From the NCBI RefSeq assembly GCF_030718205.1, contig NZ_JAUZQF010000027.1, positions 95,475 through 159,474 of the forward strand: a stretch of 64,000 nucleotides of DNA, given 5' to 3'. This document shows, one piece after another, positions 31,353 to 40,168 of this stretch. The translations under genes and the position numbers were made by a program. This DNA is from Nonomuraea turcica. GTDB lineage: Bacteria; Actinomycetota; Actinomycetes; Streptosporangiales; Streptosporangiaceae. Every line of letters begins with the position of its first letter. Positions within the stretch are counted from its first letter, which is position 1. Under the pieces are notes generated by a model. The model saw only the letters and a list, made by a program, of their open reading frames with translations, did not search any database and was not told the origin of the DNA.

Positions 31353-32837
31353 ATGAGTCAGAGTGATCGGGGGCTGCGCCGTCTCGCGGCCGGCACACTG
31401 CTCGTCGCCTTCGACGGCACGACCGCGCCCGGCTGGGTCCTGAACGAGCTGGAGCACGGTCTCGGCGGCGTCACGTTGTTCGGTTTCAACGTCGCCACGC
31501 CCGAGCAGGTGACGGGGCTCACCGCGGCTTTGCGGGCGGCCGGCGACCCGTTCATCTCCCTGGACGAGGAGGGCGGCGACGTCACCAGGCTCGCCTACCA
31601 CGTCGGCAGCCCCTACCCGGGCAACGCCGCGCTCGGCGCCGTGGACGACGTCGAGCTCACCCGCCGGGTCTACCGGGCCATCGGGGCCGAGCTGGTCGCC
31701 GCCGGGGTCAACCTGGACATGGCGCCCGCGGCCGACGTCAACACCGCCGAGGACAACCCGGTGATCGGCACCAGGGCGTTCGGCGACGACGCCGCGCTGG
31801 TCGCCAGGCACACGGTGGCCGCGGTCCAGGGTCTGCAGTCGGCCGGGGTCGCCGCCTGCGTCAAGCACTTCCCCGGCCACGGCGCCACCACGGTCGACTC
31901 GCACCTGGCCGTCCCGGTCGTGGACGTCACCCTGGACGTGCTGCGTGCCAGGGAGCTGGTGCCGTTCATGGCCGCCATCGAGGCAGGGGCGCGCTCCGTC
32001 ATGACCGCGCACGTCGCGGTGCCCGTGCTGACCGGCGACCAGCCCGCCACGCTCTCGCCCGCCGCGATCACCGGGCTGCTCAGGGGCGAGCTCGGCTACG
32101 ACGGCGTGGTGGTCAGCGACGCGCTGGACATGCAGGCGATCAGCGACGGCGTCGGGCTCGCCAAGGGCGCCGTCCAGTCGCTCACGGCCGGGACCGACCT
32201 GCTCTGCCTGGGGCCGAAGCCGGGGTACGACGAGATCCTGGGGATCATCGCCGAGATCGTGGCCGCCGTCGGCGACGGGCGGCTGCCGGCCGAGCGCCTG
32301 GAGGAGGCCGCGGCCCGGGCCGACCGGCTGCGGGCCTGGTTCGGGTCGGGGGCGGGCACGCAGGACGAGCCGGCGGACGTCGGCCTGGACGCCGCCAGGC
32401 GCGCGGTCAGGCTCCACGGGTCGGCAGGGCCGCTGACCGATCCGCTGGTCGTCGAGGTCGACACACCTCCGACCATCGCGGTCGGCGACGTCCCGTGGGG
32501 CGTCGCGCCGTGGCTGCCCGAGGGCGAGGTGGTCCGGGTCGCGCCGGCTGAGGCCGTCGCCGAGCGGCTCCTGGAGCGTGCCAGGGGTCGCTCGCTGGTG
32601 GTGGTGGTCAAAGACGCCCATCGGTACGCCGACAGCCGGGCGCTCGTCTCCACCCTGGTCGCCGCCCGGCCCGACACGATCGTCATCGAGATGGGGCTGC
32701 CCATCTGGCGGCCGGGCAGCGCGGCCTATCTGGCCACGTACGGGGCGGCCCGCGCCAACGCCAGGGCCGCGGTGGAGCTCCTCACGGACGGGCGGCGGCC
32801 TCGCGTCGCCTCCCTCGAGCCGAAGCGCTCGGCGTAG
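31353..32837 (+). CDS. Glycoside hydrolase family 3, beta-N-acetylhexosaminidase type
   Basis: Cytoplasmic glycosidase of 494 residues without a signal peptide. NagZ-like signatures are DEEGGDVTRL, NLDMAPAADVN, KHFPGHGATTVDSH (with the His/Asp general acid-base pair) and VVVSDALDMQAI containing the predicted nucleophile Asp. A C-terminal domain of about 140 residues follows the barrel. It would split the imported amino-sugar oligosaccharide, or recycle muropeptides. It is the last gene of the importer unit, 79 bases after the permease. Confidence 0.86.
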   Translation: MSQSDRGLRRLAAGTLLVAFDGTTAPGWVLNELEHGLGGVTLFGFNVATPEQVTGLTAALRAAGDPFISLDEEGGDVTRLAYHVGSPYPGNAALGAVDDVELTRRVYRAIGAELVAAGVNLDMAPAADVNTAEDNPVIGTRAFGDDAALVARHTVAAVQGLQSAGVAACVKHFPGHGATTVDSHLAVPVVDVTLDVLRARELVPFMAAIEAGARSVMTAHVAVPVLTGDQPATLSPAAITGLLRGELGYDGVVVSDALDMQAISDGVGLAKGAVQSLTAGTDLLCLGPKPGYDEILGIIAEIVAAVGDGRLPAERLEEAAARADRLRAWFGSGAGTQDEPADVGLDAARRAVRLHGSAGPLTDPLVVEVDTPPTIAVGDVPWGVAPWLPEGEVVRVAPAEAVAERLLERARGRSLVVVVKDAHRYADSRALVSTLVAARPDTIVIEMGLPIWRPGSAAYLATYGAARANARAAVELLTDGRRPRVASLEPKRSA

Positions 32838-32860
32838 GCGTCCGGCCTGCCGCCGCGAGG

Positions 32861-34039
32861 CTAGGAGCTGAAGATCTCCTCGCGCGCCTGCTGGAGCGCC
32901 GCCAGCACCGCCCCCCGCAGCACCGGATTGCCCTCCACGGTGCTGGTGGCCACATGGGGCCGTACGGGGCAGATCTTGGCGACCGCCTCCTCCACGCGGG
33001 ACGTGAGCGCCCGCCCGCCCGCGTGCCCCACCTCGCCGCCGAGCACCACCAACCCGGGATCGAGGATCACGCAGACCGCCGCGACCCCGAGAGCCAGCCG
33101 GTGCGCGATCTCATCCAGCAACGGCTCGCCCTCGGCTCCGGCGGCCACCGCGACCTTGACACACTCGCCGGCGCTCCCGGCCGCGAAGCCGTACTCGCGG
33201 GCCAGCTCGCTGACCGCCTCGGCGCTGACCAGCGACTGCAGACCGCCCGCCAGCGAGGGCAGCCGCCCCGGCAGGGTGCGGATGTCCTCGGGCAGCGGCA
33301 CACCGGGCACCGGCAGGTAGCCGATCTCGCCCGCACTGCCGGAACGCCCCCGGTGCAGCTTGCCTGCGAGCATGACGGCCATGCCCAGGCCGCGGCTCGA
33401 CCACAGCAGCACGAAGTCGTCGAGGCCCTTGGCGGCCCCGTCGGCGCGCTCGGCGATGGCGGCGAGGTTGACGTCGTTCTCGATCGTCACCTCGCGCCGC
33501 AGGTCGCCGGCCAGGGCCTCGTGGATGCCCTCGTGCCAGCCGGGCAGGTCGAAGGAGAAGCGGACGTCGCCGCTGCGGGGATCGACCACGCCCGGGGTGC
33601 CGATCACGACTCCGCGGAGTTTGCCGAGACCCACCTTGGCACCGCGGCACGCCTTCACGATCGCGTCGTGCACGGCCGAGACCGGGTCGTCGTGGGCGTG
33701 CGGATCGACCGTGACGTCGGCGATCGTGTGGCCGTGGATGTCGGCGATCGCGCTCGAGATCAGGTCGGGCCCGACCTCGAGCCCGGCCACGTATGCGCTG
33801 GAGGCGATCACCGAGTAAAGCGCCGCATTGGGTCCGCGGCCGCCGGCTTGCGCGCCGACCACCTCGACCAGGCCGCGCTCCTCCAACCTGGCCAGCGTCT
33901 GCGACGCCGTGACCTTGGACAGGCCGGTCAGATCGCCGATCTGACCACGCGTCATGGGGCCAGTGGCCAGTAACAGCTCCAGTGCGGCCCGGTCGTTGAT
34001 CTCCCTGAGTAGTCTGGGCACACCAGGGCGTCGCTCCAC
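32861..34039 (-). CDS. ROK family transcriptional repressor (copy 2)
   Basis: Paralogue of the ROK protein at 26751-27908 (392 residues); the two align throughout, including PGVPRLLR, DLTGLSKVTASQTLARLEERGLVEVVG, ENDVNLAAIAE and KLHRGRSGSAGEIGYLPVPG (in outline). GTG 34039 is chosen because it matches the start of copy 1 and GGTGGGA lies six bases upstream; GTG 34057 is an alternative. It converges on the GH3 gene, so the two ROK genes bracket the importer-hydrolase unit. No symmetric operator as clear as that of copy 1 was seen upstream. Confidence 0.86.
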   Translation of the reverse strand: MERRPGVPRLLREINDRAALELLLATGPMTRGQIGDLTGLSKVTASQTLARLEERGLVEVVGAQAGGRGPNAALYSVIASSAYVAGLEVGPDLISSAIADIHGHTIADVTVDPHAHDDPVSAVHDAIVKACRGAKVGLGKLRGVVIGTPGVVDPRSGDVRFSFDLPGWHEGIHEALAGDLRREVTIENDVNLAAIAERADGAAKGLDDFVLLWSSRGLGMAVMLAGKLHRGRSGSAGEIGYLPVPGVPLPEDIRTLPGRLPSLAGGLQSLVSAEAVSELAREYGFAAGSAGECVKVAVAAGAEGEPLLDEIAHRLALGVAAVCVILDPGLVVLGGEVGHAGGRALTSRVEEAVAKICPVRPHVATSTVEGNPVLRGAVLAALQQAREEIFSS

Positions 34040-34275
34040 GCTGAATCCCACCGTCACATCGGAAAAGGTTGTTGGAAGTTTAGCGCTCCCATCCGCGCGT
34101 GACGTCGCAGGTGAACACGAGATTTCCGCATGATCACCCCGTCGTCGCGCCCCCGCGCTCGGCATCGTGACCCGCCGCTCAGCCCCGGGTGGAAGGCCCT
34201 GCCGGATTCGGGTCTCGTGCCCGTTCTGACGACCTTGCGCCTAACCAGTGTTGACCAGGAGGGATAATCGAAAAC

Positions 34276-34725
34276 ATGCGCCTCTCCGCTCGTGTCGACT
34301 ACGCCCTCCGAGCCGCCGCCGAACTCGCCGCAGCCGGTGCGGGCCCGACCACCGTGGGCGAGCTCGCCAAGGAACAGGACATGCCACCCAAATACCTGGA
34401 AAACATCCTGCTCCAGATGCGCCGTGCCGGGCTGGTACGGGGACAGCGGGGGCCCGAGGGTGGATACGTGCTGGCCAGGCCCGCCTCCGCCATCTCGTTG
34501 GCAGACGTGATCAGGGCCGTGGACGGCCCGTTGGCCAACGTACGCGGCGAGCGGCCCGAGCACGTCGGCTACCGGGGGCCGGCGGAGTCGTTGCAGCAGG
34601 TGTGGATCGCGTTGCGGGCGACCGAGCGCGCCATCCTGGAGGAGGTCACGCTCGAACAGGTCGCCTCCGGGGCGCTGCCCGAGCGCGTTCGCCAGCTCGC
34701 CGCCGACCCCGCCGCCTGGGACTGA
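34276..34725 (+). CDS. Rrf2 family transcriptional regulator
   Basis: Regulator of 149 residues beginning MRLSARVDYALRAAAELA, the family start. The winged helix contains PPKYLENILLQMRRAGLV and GPEGGYVLARP. The three cysteines that bind Fe-S in IscR/NsrR are absent, so it is of the cluster-free (CymR-like) type that senses through a partner or metabolite. AGGAGG precedes the ATG by an unusually long 13 bases. Confidence 0.88.
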   Translation: MRLSARVDYALRAAAELAAAGAGPTTVGELAKEQDMPPKYLENILLQMRRAGLVRGQRGPEGGYVLARPASAISLADVIRAVDGPLANVRGERPEHVGYRGPAESLQQVWIALRATERAILEEVTLEQVASGALPERVRQLAADPAAWD

Positions 34726-34840
34726 GCCGGCACACGCCGCCCAGGGCCTCGCCAGTTTGCCGGAATCGCCACCACAATGTCACTAAGAGTGAGAAGGTGG
34801 CTACTCGGCAACTGAATGGATTGCCCCGAGGCAGCAGTCC

Positions 34841-34855
34841 AAGGAGGTCCCCATT
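34841..34855 (+). promoter_or_regulatory. Strong ribosome site directing an ATT start
   Basis: AAGGAGG (34841-34847), five-base spacer, then ATT (34853-34855). The spacing is ideal and no conventional start codon is in range in this frame. Confidence 0.6.
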
Positions 34856-35920
34856 CCGTGGCGAACCCCCTTCAAGGCCCGGCGCCGGCTCCTGCCGGCC
34901 CTGCTGGTGGGCGAGGTGTTCGTCGCACTGGCCGACGCCTTCTCCACTCCCGTCGTGTTGCCCGCGCTGCTGGCCGGGCCGATGATCGCCGCGCACTACC
35001 TGACCGTCCGCCAGACCACCTTGGTCACGGCCGCGGCGCTCGCTCTGACCCTCCTGCTGCCGTTCTCGGGAGACGGCTCGGAGCTGCCCCACTTCCTCAT
35101 GCGGACGCCGATCGTCGCCGTCGGAGGGCTGCTGTGCGTCGCCCTCGCCCGCCGTCATGAACGGCAGCGCACCGACTTGAACCGCATCACCCGGATAGCC
35201 GAGCGGGCGATGATCCCTTCGCTGCCCACCGAGCTGAGCGGCGTCCACCTGGCCGCCCACACCCGGTCGGCGACCCCCGGCGCCCGCATCAGCGGGGACC
35301 TGCACGAGGCCATCGCCACGGCCACGGGGGCGCGGCTGATCATCGGGGACGTCAAAGGCCACGGCCTGGACGCGGCCCATCTCAGCGCGGCGGTGCTGTG
35401 CGCCTTCCGCCGTGCCGCCGCCACCGCCCCTGACCTGGTCTGCCTGGCTCGTGACCTGGACACCCGCATCGGACCCGACCTGGGTCCCGAGGACTTCGTG
35501 ACCGTCCTGCTCGCCGAGTTCGTGCCCGGCGGAGTTCTGCTCGTCAACTGCGGCCATCCCGCCCCTATCCGGATCGGCAGCCGGCTGCGCGTGCTCGAGC
35601 CGCCCCGCCCCTGCCGGCCGCTGGGCCTGTCTCCCGACCCGTACGTGTGGCGCGTCCGCCTGCTGCCGTCGGACCGCCTGCTGCTGTTCACCGACGGGCT
35701 CACCGAGACCCACGACCGGAGCGGCGCCCAGCTGCCGTTCGACGAGCACCTGCATGCCGCCCTGACCGCCCCCACACTGGAGGAGGCCGTGCGCGACCTG
35801 CTGGACCTGCTGCGCGGGCACGCCACGCGCACCCGATCCGACGACCTGACCCTGATCCTGGCCCAACCGGCCCCGTATCCGCCGCCATCCCCCGGCGCCC
35901 GACACCACCACGAGGCCTGA
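34853..35920 (+). CDS. Membrane SpoIIE/PP2C-type serine phosphatase, probable ATT start
   Basis: Predicted phosphatase acting on anti-anti-sigma-type proteins, 355 residues from ATT 34853. Three or four N-terminal membrane helices lead to a PP2C-SpoIIE domain: ARISGDLHEAIA, GDVKGHGLDAAHLSA with a metal-binding Asp, LVNCGHPAPI, LFTDGLTE and the last-motif DDLTLIL. No ATG, GTG or TTG occurs in frame between the upstream stop (34790) and GTG 34907, which would cut into the first helix and has no ribosome site. AAGGAGG ends five bases before the ATT, and the extra residues (PWRTPFKARRRLLPALLV) make a normal basic start plus helix. Confidence 0.8.
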   Translation: MPWRTPFKARRRLLPALLVGEVFVALADAFSTPVVLPALLAGPMIAAHYLTVRQTTLVTAAALALTLLLPFSGDGSELPHFLMRTPIVAVGGLLCVALARRHERQRTDLNRITRIAERAMIPSLPTELSGVHLAAHTRSATPGARISGDLHEAIATATGARLIIGDVKGHGLDAAHLSAAVLCAFRRAAATAPDLVCLARDLDTRIGPDLGPEDFVTVLLAEFVPGGVLLVNCGHPAPIRIGSRLRVLEPPRPCRPLGLSPDPYVWRVRLLPSDRLLLFTDGLTETHDRSGAQLPFDEHLHAALTAPTLEEAVRDLLDLLRGHATRTRSDDLTLILAQPAPYPPPSPGARHHHEA

Positions 35921-36064
35921 CCAGCCACCCCACCACCCTTGCACCAGCTCTGCGCGCCAGCGGATGAGCGGGTCACTTCCGCGTGGCTTTAGCTTGGAGA
36001 TCGGCCCGCACAAAAAGGCTTAGCCTGGAGAGCTGCCTAGAGAAATGCCTGGAGGCGCCCCGAG

Positions 36065-36850
36065 ATGCCTGAAGGAGACGCCGTCTATCGGACGGCCGCA
36101 CGCCTGCGGGACGCTCTGGACGGCCGCATCCTCATCAGGTCCGACTTTCGCGTCCCTCGATATGCCACCGCCGACCTGACGGGCCGCGCGGTGCTCGCCA
36201 CGCTCTCACGGGGCAAGCACCTGCTCACCCGCGTCGAAGGCGACCTGACCCTCCACACCCACCTCCGGATGGACGGCAGCTGGAGAATCAAGCCGGCCTC
36301 GCCCCACATCGCACCACCCCCCGGCGACCAGGTCAGGCTGATCCTGGCCAATCAGGAGTGGACGGCGATGGGCGTCAAGCTCGGCATGGTGGACCTCGTC
36401 AGAACCGGCGAGGAGGCGCGCGTCGTGGGCCATCTCGGCCCGGATCTGCTCGGCCCGGACTGGGACCCGGACGAGGCCGTGCGGAGGCTACGAGCGGCGC
36501 CCGGCAGGACCATCGGGGAGGCGCTGCTCGATCAGCGCAACCTGGCGGGGATCGGCACGATCTATCGCGCCGAGACCTTGTTCCTGCGGGGGATCTGGCC
36601 GTGGCGAAAAGTCGGGGAGATCGAGGATCTCAACGGGCTCGTGTCGTTGGCGCAGCGACTCCTGGACGCCAACAAGACGTACGCGGGCACGGTGACCACA
36701 GGTGATCGCCGCCCGGCGAACCAGACCTGGGTCTATGGCAGGGCGGGGAGGCCCTGTCGCCGTTGCGGCACCCGCATCAGCCGCGGGGAGATGGGGGCGC
36801 AGCCACAGGAGCGGCTGATCCTGTGGTGTGCCGGCTGCCAGCCGAGCTAG
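36065..36850 (+). CDS. nei: Fpg/Nei family DNA glycosylase (endonuclease VIII type)
   Basis: Base-excision repair glycosylase/AP lyase of 261 residues. The N-terminus after Met removal is PEGD, where Pro is the Schiff-base nucleophile and Glu the catalytic acid; PEGD rather than PELP points to the Nei branch. The helix-two-turn-helix contains QRNLAGIGTIYRAE. The C-terminal zinc finger is CRRCGTRI..WCAGCQ with four cysteines. GGAGG precedes the ATG. It converges on clgR with a four-base overlap. Confidence 0.92.
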   Translation: MPEGDAVYRTAARLRDALDGRILIRSDFRVPRYATADLTGRAVLATLSRGKHLLTRVEGDLTLHTHLRMDGSWRIKPASPHIAPPPGDQVRLILANQEWTAMGVKLGMVDLVRTGEEARVVGHLGPDLLGPDWDPDEAVRRLRAAPGRTIGEALLDQRNLAGIGTIYRAETLFLRGIWPWRKVGEIEDLNGLVSLAQRLLDANKTYAGTVTTGDRRPANQTWVYGRAGRPCRRCGTRISRGEMGAQPQERLILWCAGCQPS

Positions 36851-37203
36851 GCAGCCACCATGTCCTTGACTTCGGGGAACACGGAGTCGGAGATCGACCC
36901 GGGAACCGTCTCGGCAAGGGGCAGGCGCTCGTGCTCCGGCACATCGGCAAGCACAGGAGCGGCCTGGAGCTCCGCCAGCGCGAACTGGTCGGACACTTCA
37001 CGCAACACCTGCGAAAGCGGCACCCCGAGCGCGCCGCAAATGGACGCGAGCAGCTCGGACGAGGCCTCCTTCTGGCCGCGCTCCACCTCGGACAAATAGC
37101 CGAGCGAGACACGGGCAAGCGTGGACACCTCGCGTAGCGTGCGTCCCTGCCGCACCCGCAACCGCCTCAGCACATCGCCGAGCAGCTGACGCAGCAGAAT
37201 CAT
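36847..37203 (-). CDS. clgR: ClgR-type transcriptional activator of Clp protease genes
   Basis: Helix-turn-helix regulator of 118 residues (XRE fold). TLREVSTLARVSLGYLSEVERGQKEASSELL (in outline) is the ClgR signature, followed by GVPLSQVLREVSDQFALAEL. ATG 37203 was chosen because GGAGGGAG lies seven to eight bases upstream and it matches the MxLLRxLLGDVL start of the family; an in-frame extension to 37413 is not conserved. The protein ends in VAA, like the degrons recognised by ClpXP/ClpCP on ClgR in other actinobacteria, so it is probably an unstable regulator. It sits downstream of pncC. Confidence 0.9.
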   Translation of the reverse strand: MILLRQLLGDVLRRLRVRQGRTLREVSTLARVSLGYLSEVERGQKEASSELLASICGALGVPLSQVLREVSDQFALAELQAAPVLADVPEHERLPLAETVPGSISDSVFPEVKDMVAA

Positions 37204-37464
37204 CTGTCGCTCCCTCCCCGGCGCGGAAGTTTTCACCACGCCTCGCGCGATCGGATCGTGCCGCACTTTGGTCTTCTTAGCTTCGTACATACTCCTCGCC
37301 GTCATCACTGGGCGTCGCTGCCCCTGAACCGCCGCTCGTGCCTCATTGCGCGACTCATCAGGCCCGCCTGCCGGGCGCTCGGTGCTTGCAGTTGGCTCAC
37401 GGACCTCACTCACAGCTCCACCGTACCCGTATCCACCGACACCGCGTCAGACCGCGTCAGGCAT

Positions 37465-37478
37465 GTTCGCTGGGGACG
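37465..37478. promoter_or_regulatory. Candidate ClgR box upstream of clgR
   Basis: GTTCGC-TGGGG-ACG resembles the Streptomyces ClgR box GTTCGC-N5-GCG with one mismatch. It lies in the pncC-clgR gap beside a 10-bp tandem repeat (ACCGCGTCAG twice, 37441-37460). It could serve autoregulation. Confidence 0.35.
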
Positions 37479-37489
37479 TAACACGGTAA

Positions 37490-37978
37490 TCATCCGGATT
37501 GTTCCCCTATGTTCGCCTTCAGCACACCTGCCAGGAGATCAACGGCCTCGTCCACCGTCTCTACCCTGATACGTTCGCGCGACCCATCAAGTCTCAATTC
37601 CCGGGACCAAATCTGCCCGCCAGGTCCGGAAACGGCCATATGCACGGTCCCCACGGGCTTGCCGTCCTGCGGCTCTGGCCCGGCCACCCCGGTCACGGCC
37701 AGCCCGTACGTGGCCCCGCACAGCCGTGCGACCCCCGCCGCCATAGCCGCGGCCACCTCCGGGTGCACGGCCCCCTCACGCCGCAGCAGCTCCTCCGGCA
37801 CGCCGAGCAGCTCCCGCTTGAGATCGGTGGCATAGGAGATCACCCCACCGCGGAACGCCTTCGACGACCCGGACACCGACGTGAACGCGGCCCCGATGAG
37901 CCCGCCGGTGATCGACTCGGCCACTGCCACCGTGGCGGACCGCTGCACCAGCATGGACAGAACCCCGGCCACATCCAC
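37490..37978 (-). CDS. pncC: CinA-family nicotinamide-nucleotide amidohydrolase
   Basis: Deamidase that recycles NMN to nicotinate mononucleotide, 162 residues, equal to the C-terminal domain of CinA alone. Motifs are VAVAESITGGLIGA, FRGGVISYATDLKRELLGV and GLAVTGVAGPEPQDGKPVGTVH (in outline). GTG 37978 gives VDVAGVLSML. It is six bases after pgsA and upstream of clgR in the common actinobacterial order pgsA-cinA-clgR. Confidence 0.9.
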   Translation of the reverse strand: MDVAGVLSMLVQRSATVAVAESITGGLIGAAFTSVSGSSKAFRGGVISYATDLKRELLGVPEELLRREGAVHPEVAAAMAAGVARLCGATYGLAVTGVAGPEPQDGKPVGTVHMAVSGPGGQIWSRELRLDGSRERIRVETVDEAVDLLAGVLKANIGEQSG

Positions 37979-37984
37979 CGTCGA

Positions 37985-38557
37985 TCACTCCCCGCGCGCC
38001 TGCTTGGCCACCTTACGCAACCTCACGGCCCGGATCACATAGTCGACGCCGGTGGCCACCGTGACGATCAGCGCAGCGCCCATCACCACCCACCGCACCA
38101 CGTCAGGCACCCACGGCAGGAGATAGAGGACGATCGCGGCAATCTGCAGCACCGTCTTGACCTTGCCGCCATAGCTGGCCGGAATGACGGCGTGCCGCAG
38201 CAACACGAACCTCAGCGCCGTGACGCCCAGCTCCCTGCCCAGGATGATCCCCGTGACCCACCACGGCAGCTCACCCAGGATCGACAGGCACACCAGCGCG
38301 GCGCCGGTGAGCGCCTTGTCCGCGATCGGATCGGCGATCTTGCCGAAGTCGGTGATCAGGCCGTACCGGCGGGCCAGCTCGCCGTCGAGGTGGTCGGTGA
38401 AAGAGGCCACCGCGAACACCGCCAGCGCGGCCACCCGCCAGCCCGCGCCCGGCAGGAAGAGGCAGACGACGAAGAACGGGACGAGCGCCAACCGGAGGAC
38501 CGTGAGGATGTTGGCGATGTTCCACGGGCTCACCACCCGGCGCTCGTCTTTCATCAC
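37985..38557 (-). CDS. pgsA: CDP-diacylglycerol-glycerol-3-phosphate 3-phosphatidyltransferase family protein
   Basis: Integral membrane phospholipid synthase of 190 residues that makes phosphatidylglycerol phosphate. The CDP-alcohol phosphotransferase motif D-x2-DG-x2-AR-x8-G-x3-D-x3-D is intact in DHLDGELARR..GKIADPIAD. There are about five to six helices. GTG 38557 has GGAGG seven bases upstream; ATG 38554 is the adjacent alternative. It sits between rimO and pncC on the same strand. Confidence 0.92.
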   Translation of the reverse strand: MMKDERRVVSPWNIANILTVLRLALVPFFVVCLFLPGAGWRVAALAVFAVASFTDHLDGELARRYGLITDFGKIADPIADKALTGAALVCLSILGELPWWVTGIILGRELGVTALRFVLLRHAVIPASYGGKVKTVLQIAAIVLYLLPWVPDVVRWVVMGAALIVTVATGVDYVIRAVRLRKVAKQARGE

Positions 38558-38636
38558 GAGACGGCCTCCGGAGTGAGCATCGCAGGGAGCGCCAGCGACC
38601 GGGGAGCGGAGCGGAGGAGGCCGTCGGGGAACACAA

Positions 38637-40046
38637 TCATGGACTGGCCTTGATGCGCGCGATCAGGTCGACCCCCTCGGCGTCGACCACGAGAGCGCGC
38701 ACGATCTGCCCCCTGACCAACCCGATGCCCTGCACCGTGACCGAGCCGTCGACCTCGGGCCCCTGGTGGGCGGCCCGGCCCTCGTAGCCGCCGTCGCCCA
38801 GGTCGTCGTCGATCAGAATGTCGACCTCGGTGCCGATGCGCTCCTCCGCCCGCTGGGCGGTCAGCTCCTCGGCCAGTGCGGTGAGCACCCGCACGCGCTC
38901 GTCGATGACGTCCTGGTCGAGCTTGCCCGGCAGGTGCGCCGCCTCGGTGCCGTCCTCGTCGGAGTAGCCGAACACGCCGATGACGTCGAGCCTGGCCTGC
39001 TCCAGGAAGCTCACCAGCTCGCCGAACTCCTCCTCGGTCTCCCCGGGGAAGCCCACGATGAAGTTGGAGCGCACGCCGGCCTCAGGGGCGCGCTCACGCA
39101 CGGCCTCCAGCAGCCCCAGGAAGCGCTCGGGGTCGCCGAAGCGGCGCATCCTGCGCAGCACGCTGTTGCTGGCGTGCTGGAAGGACAGGTCGAAGTAGGG
39201 GGCCACACCTTCGGTGCCGGTGATGACGTCGATCAGCCCGGGACGCAGCTCGGCCGGCTGCAGGTAGCTGACCCGCACCCGCTCGATGCCGTCGATGGCG
39301 GCGAGCTGCGGCAGCAACGTCTCCAGCGCCCGCAGGTCGCCGAGGTCCTTGCCGTAGGACGTGGAGTTTTCACTGACGAGGACGAGCTCGCGCACACCCC
39401 GGTGGGCCAGCCAGTCGGCCTCGGCCAGCAACTCGTCCGGCGTGCGCGAGACGTAGGAGCCGCGGAAGGCCGGGATGGCGCAGAACGTGCAGCGCCGGTC
39501 GCAGCCGGAGGCCAGCTTGAGCGAGGCCACGGGGCTCTCGTCGAGCCGCTTGCGCAGCACGCGCGGCCCGCTGGAGGGCGCCAGGCCGTCCGGAAGGTCG
39601 CCGTGGCCGGGGATGTGGGTCTTGGGTGCGCTGGCACGCTCCACCGGCGAGATGGGCAGCAGCGTGCGGCGGTCGCGTGGCGTGTGGGGCTTGAGCGGCC
39701 GGTCCGCGAGCACGTCGTCGAGCCGGTCGCCGATCTCGGCGTAGTCGTCGAAGGAGATGACCGCGCTGGCCTCGGGCAGCGCCTCGGCCAGCTCGTTGCC
39801 GTAGCGCTCGGCCATGCAGCCCGCGGCGACCACCTTCGCGCCGGAGTCGGCGGCCGCCAGGAGCGTGTCGATGGAGTCCTTCTTGGCGGAGTCGATGAAG
39901 CCACACGTGTTGACGACGACGACATCGGGGTCGTCGTCGCCCAGCTGCCAGCCGGCAGCCTCGAGTCGCGCGGCCAGCTCCTCGGAGTCGACCTCGTTGC
40001 GGGCGCAGCCCAGAGTGATCAGCGATGCGGTTCGGCGGGATGACAT
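38637..40046 (-). CDS. rimO: Ribosomal protein uS12 methylthiotransferase RimO
   Basis: Radical-SAM enzyme that methylthiolates Asp of ribosomal protein S12, 469 residues. The N-terminal UPF0004 domain opens with TLGCARNEVDSE and contains VNTCGFID and AAGCMAERYG, with three cysteines for one cluster. The radical-SAM motif is CDRRCTFCAIP, followed by RGSYVSR. A C-terminal TRAM domain completes it. ATG 40046 was chosen; GTG 40055 would add three residues. No good ribosome site is visible for either. Confidence 0.95.
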   Translation of the reverse strand: MSSRRTASLITLGCARNEVDSEELAARLEAAGWQLGDDDPDVVVVNTCGFIDSAKKDSIDTLLAAADSGAKVVAAGCMAERYGNELAEALPEASAVISFDDYAEIGDRLDDVLADRPLKPHTPRDRRTLLPISPVERASAPKTHIPGHGDLPDGLAPSSGPRVLRKRLDESPVASLKLASGCDRRCTFCAIPAFRGSYVSRTPDELLAEADWLAHRGVRELVLVSENSTSYGKDLGDLRALETLLPQLAAIDGIERVRVSYLQPAELRPGLIDVITGTEGVAPYFDLSFQHASNSVLRRMRRFGDPERFLGLLEAVRERAPEAGVRSNFIVGFPGETEEEFGELVSFLEQARLDVIGVFGYSDEDGTEAAHLPGKLDQDVIDERVRVLTALAEELTAQRAEERIGTEVDILIDDDLGDGGYEGRAAHQGPEVDGSVTVQGIGLVRGQIVRALVVDAEGVDLIARIKASP

Positions 40047-40168
40047 GGTGAACACTACGGTATCGGGAGTTGGCCACTAACCGATGCACGGGTCGCGGGA
40101 AGCTTGCTTCCCCCGACAGACAGAACGCCTCTCCTGCGCCCTTTTGGGGGTCGCGTGGGCCCCGCGGA

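Noticed and set aside
15290..36064. Integrative element or prophage as the source of the accessory block
   Set aside because: No integrase, transposase, attachment-type direct repeats at the edges, tRNA or phage structural gene; codon bias matches the flanks.
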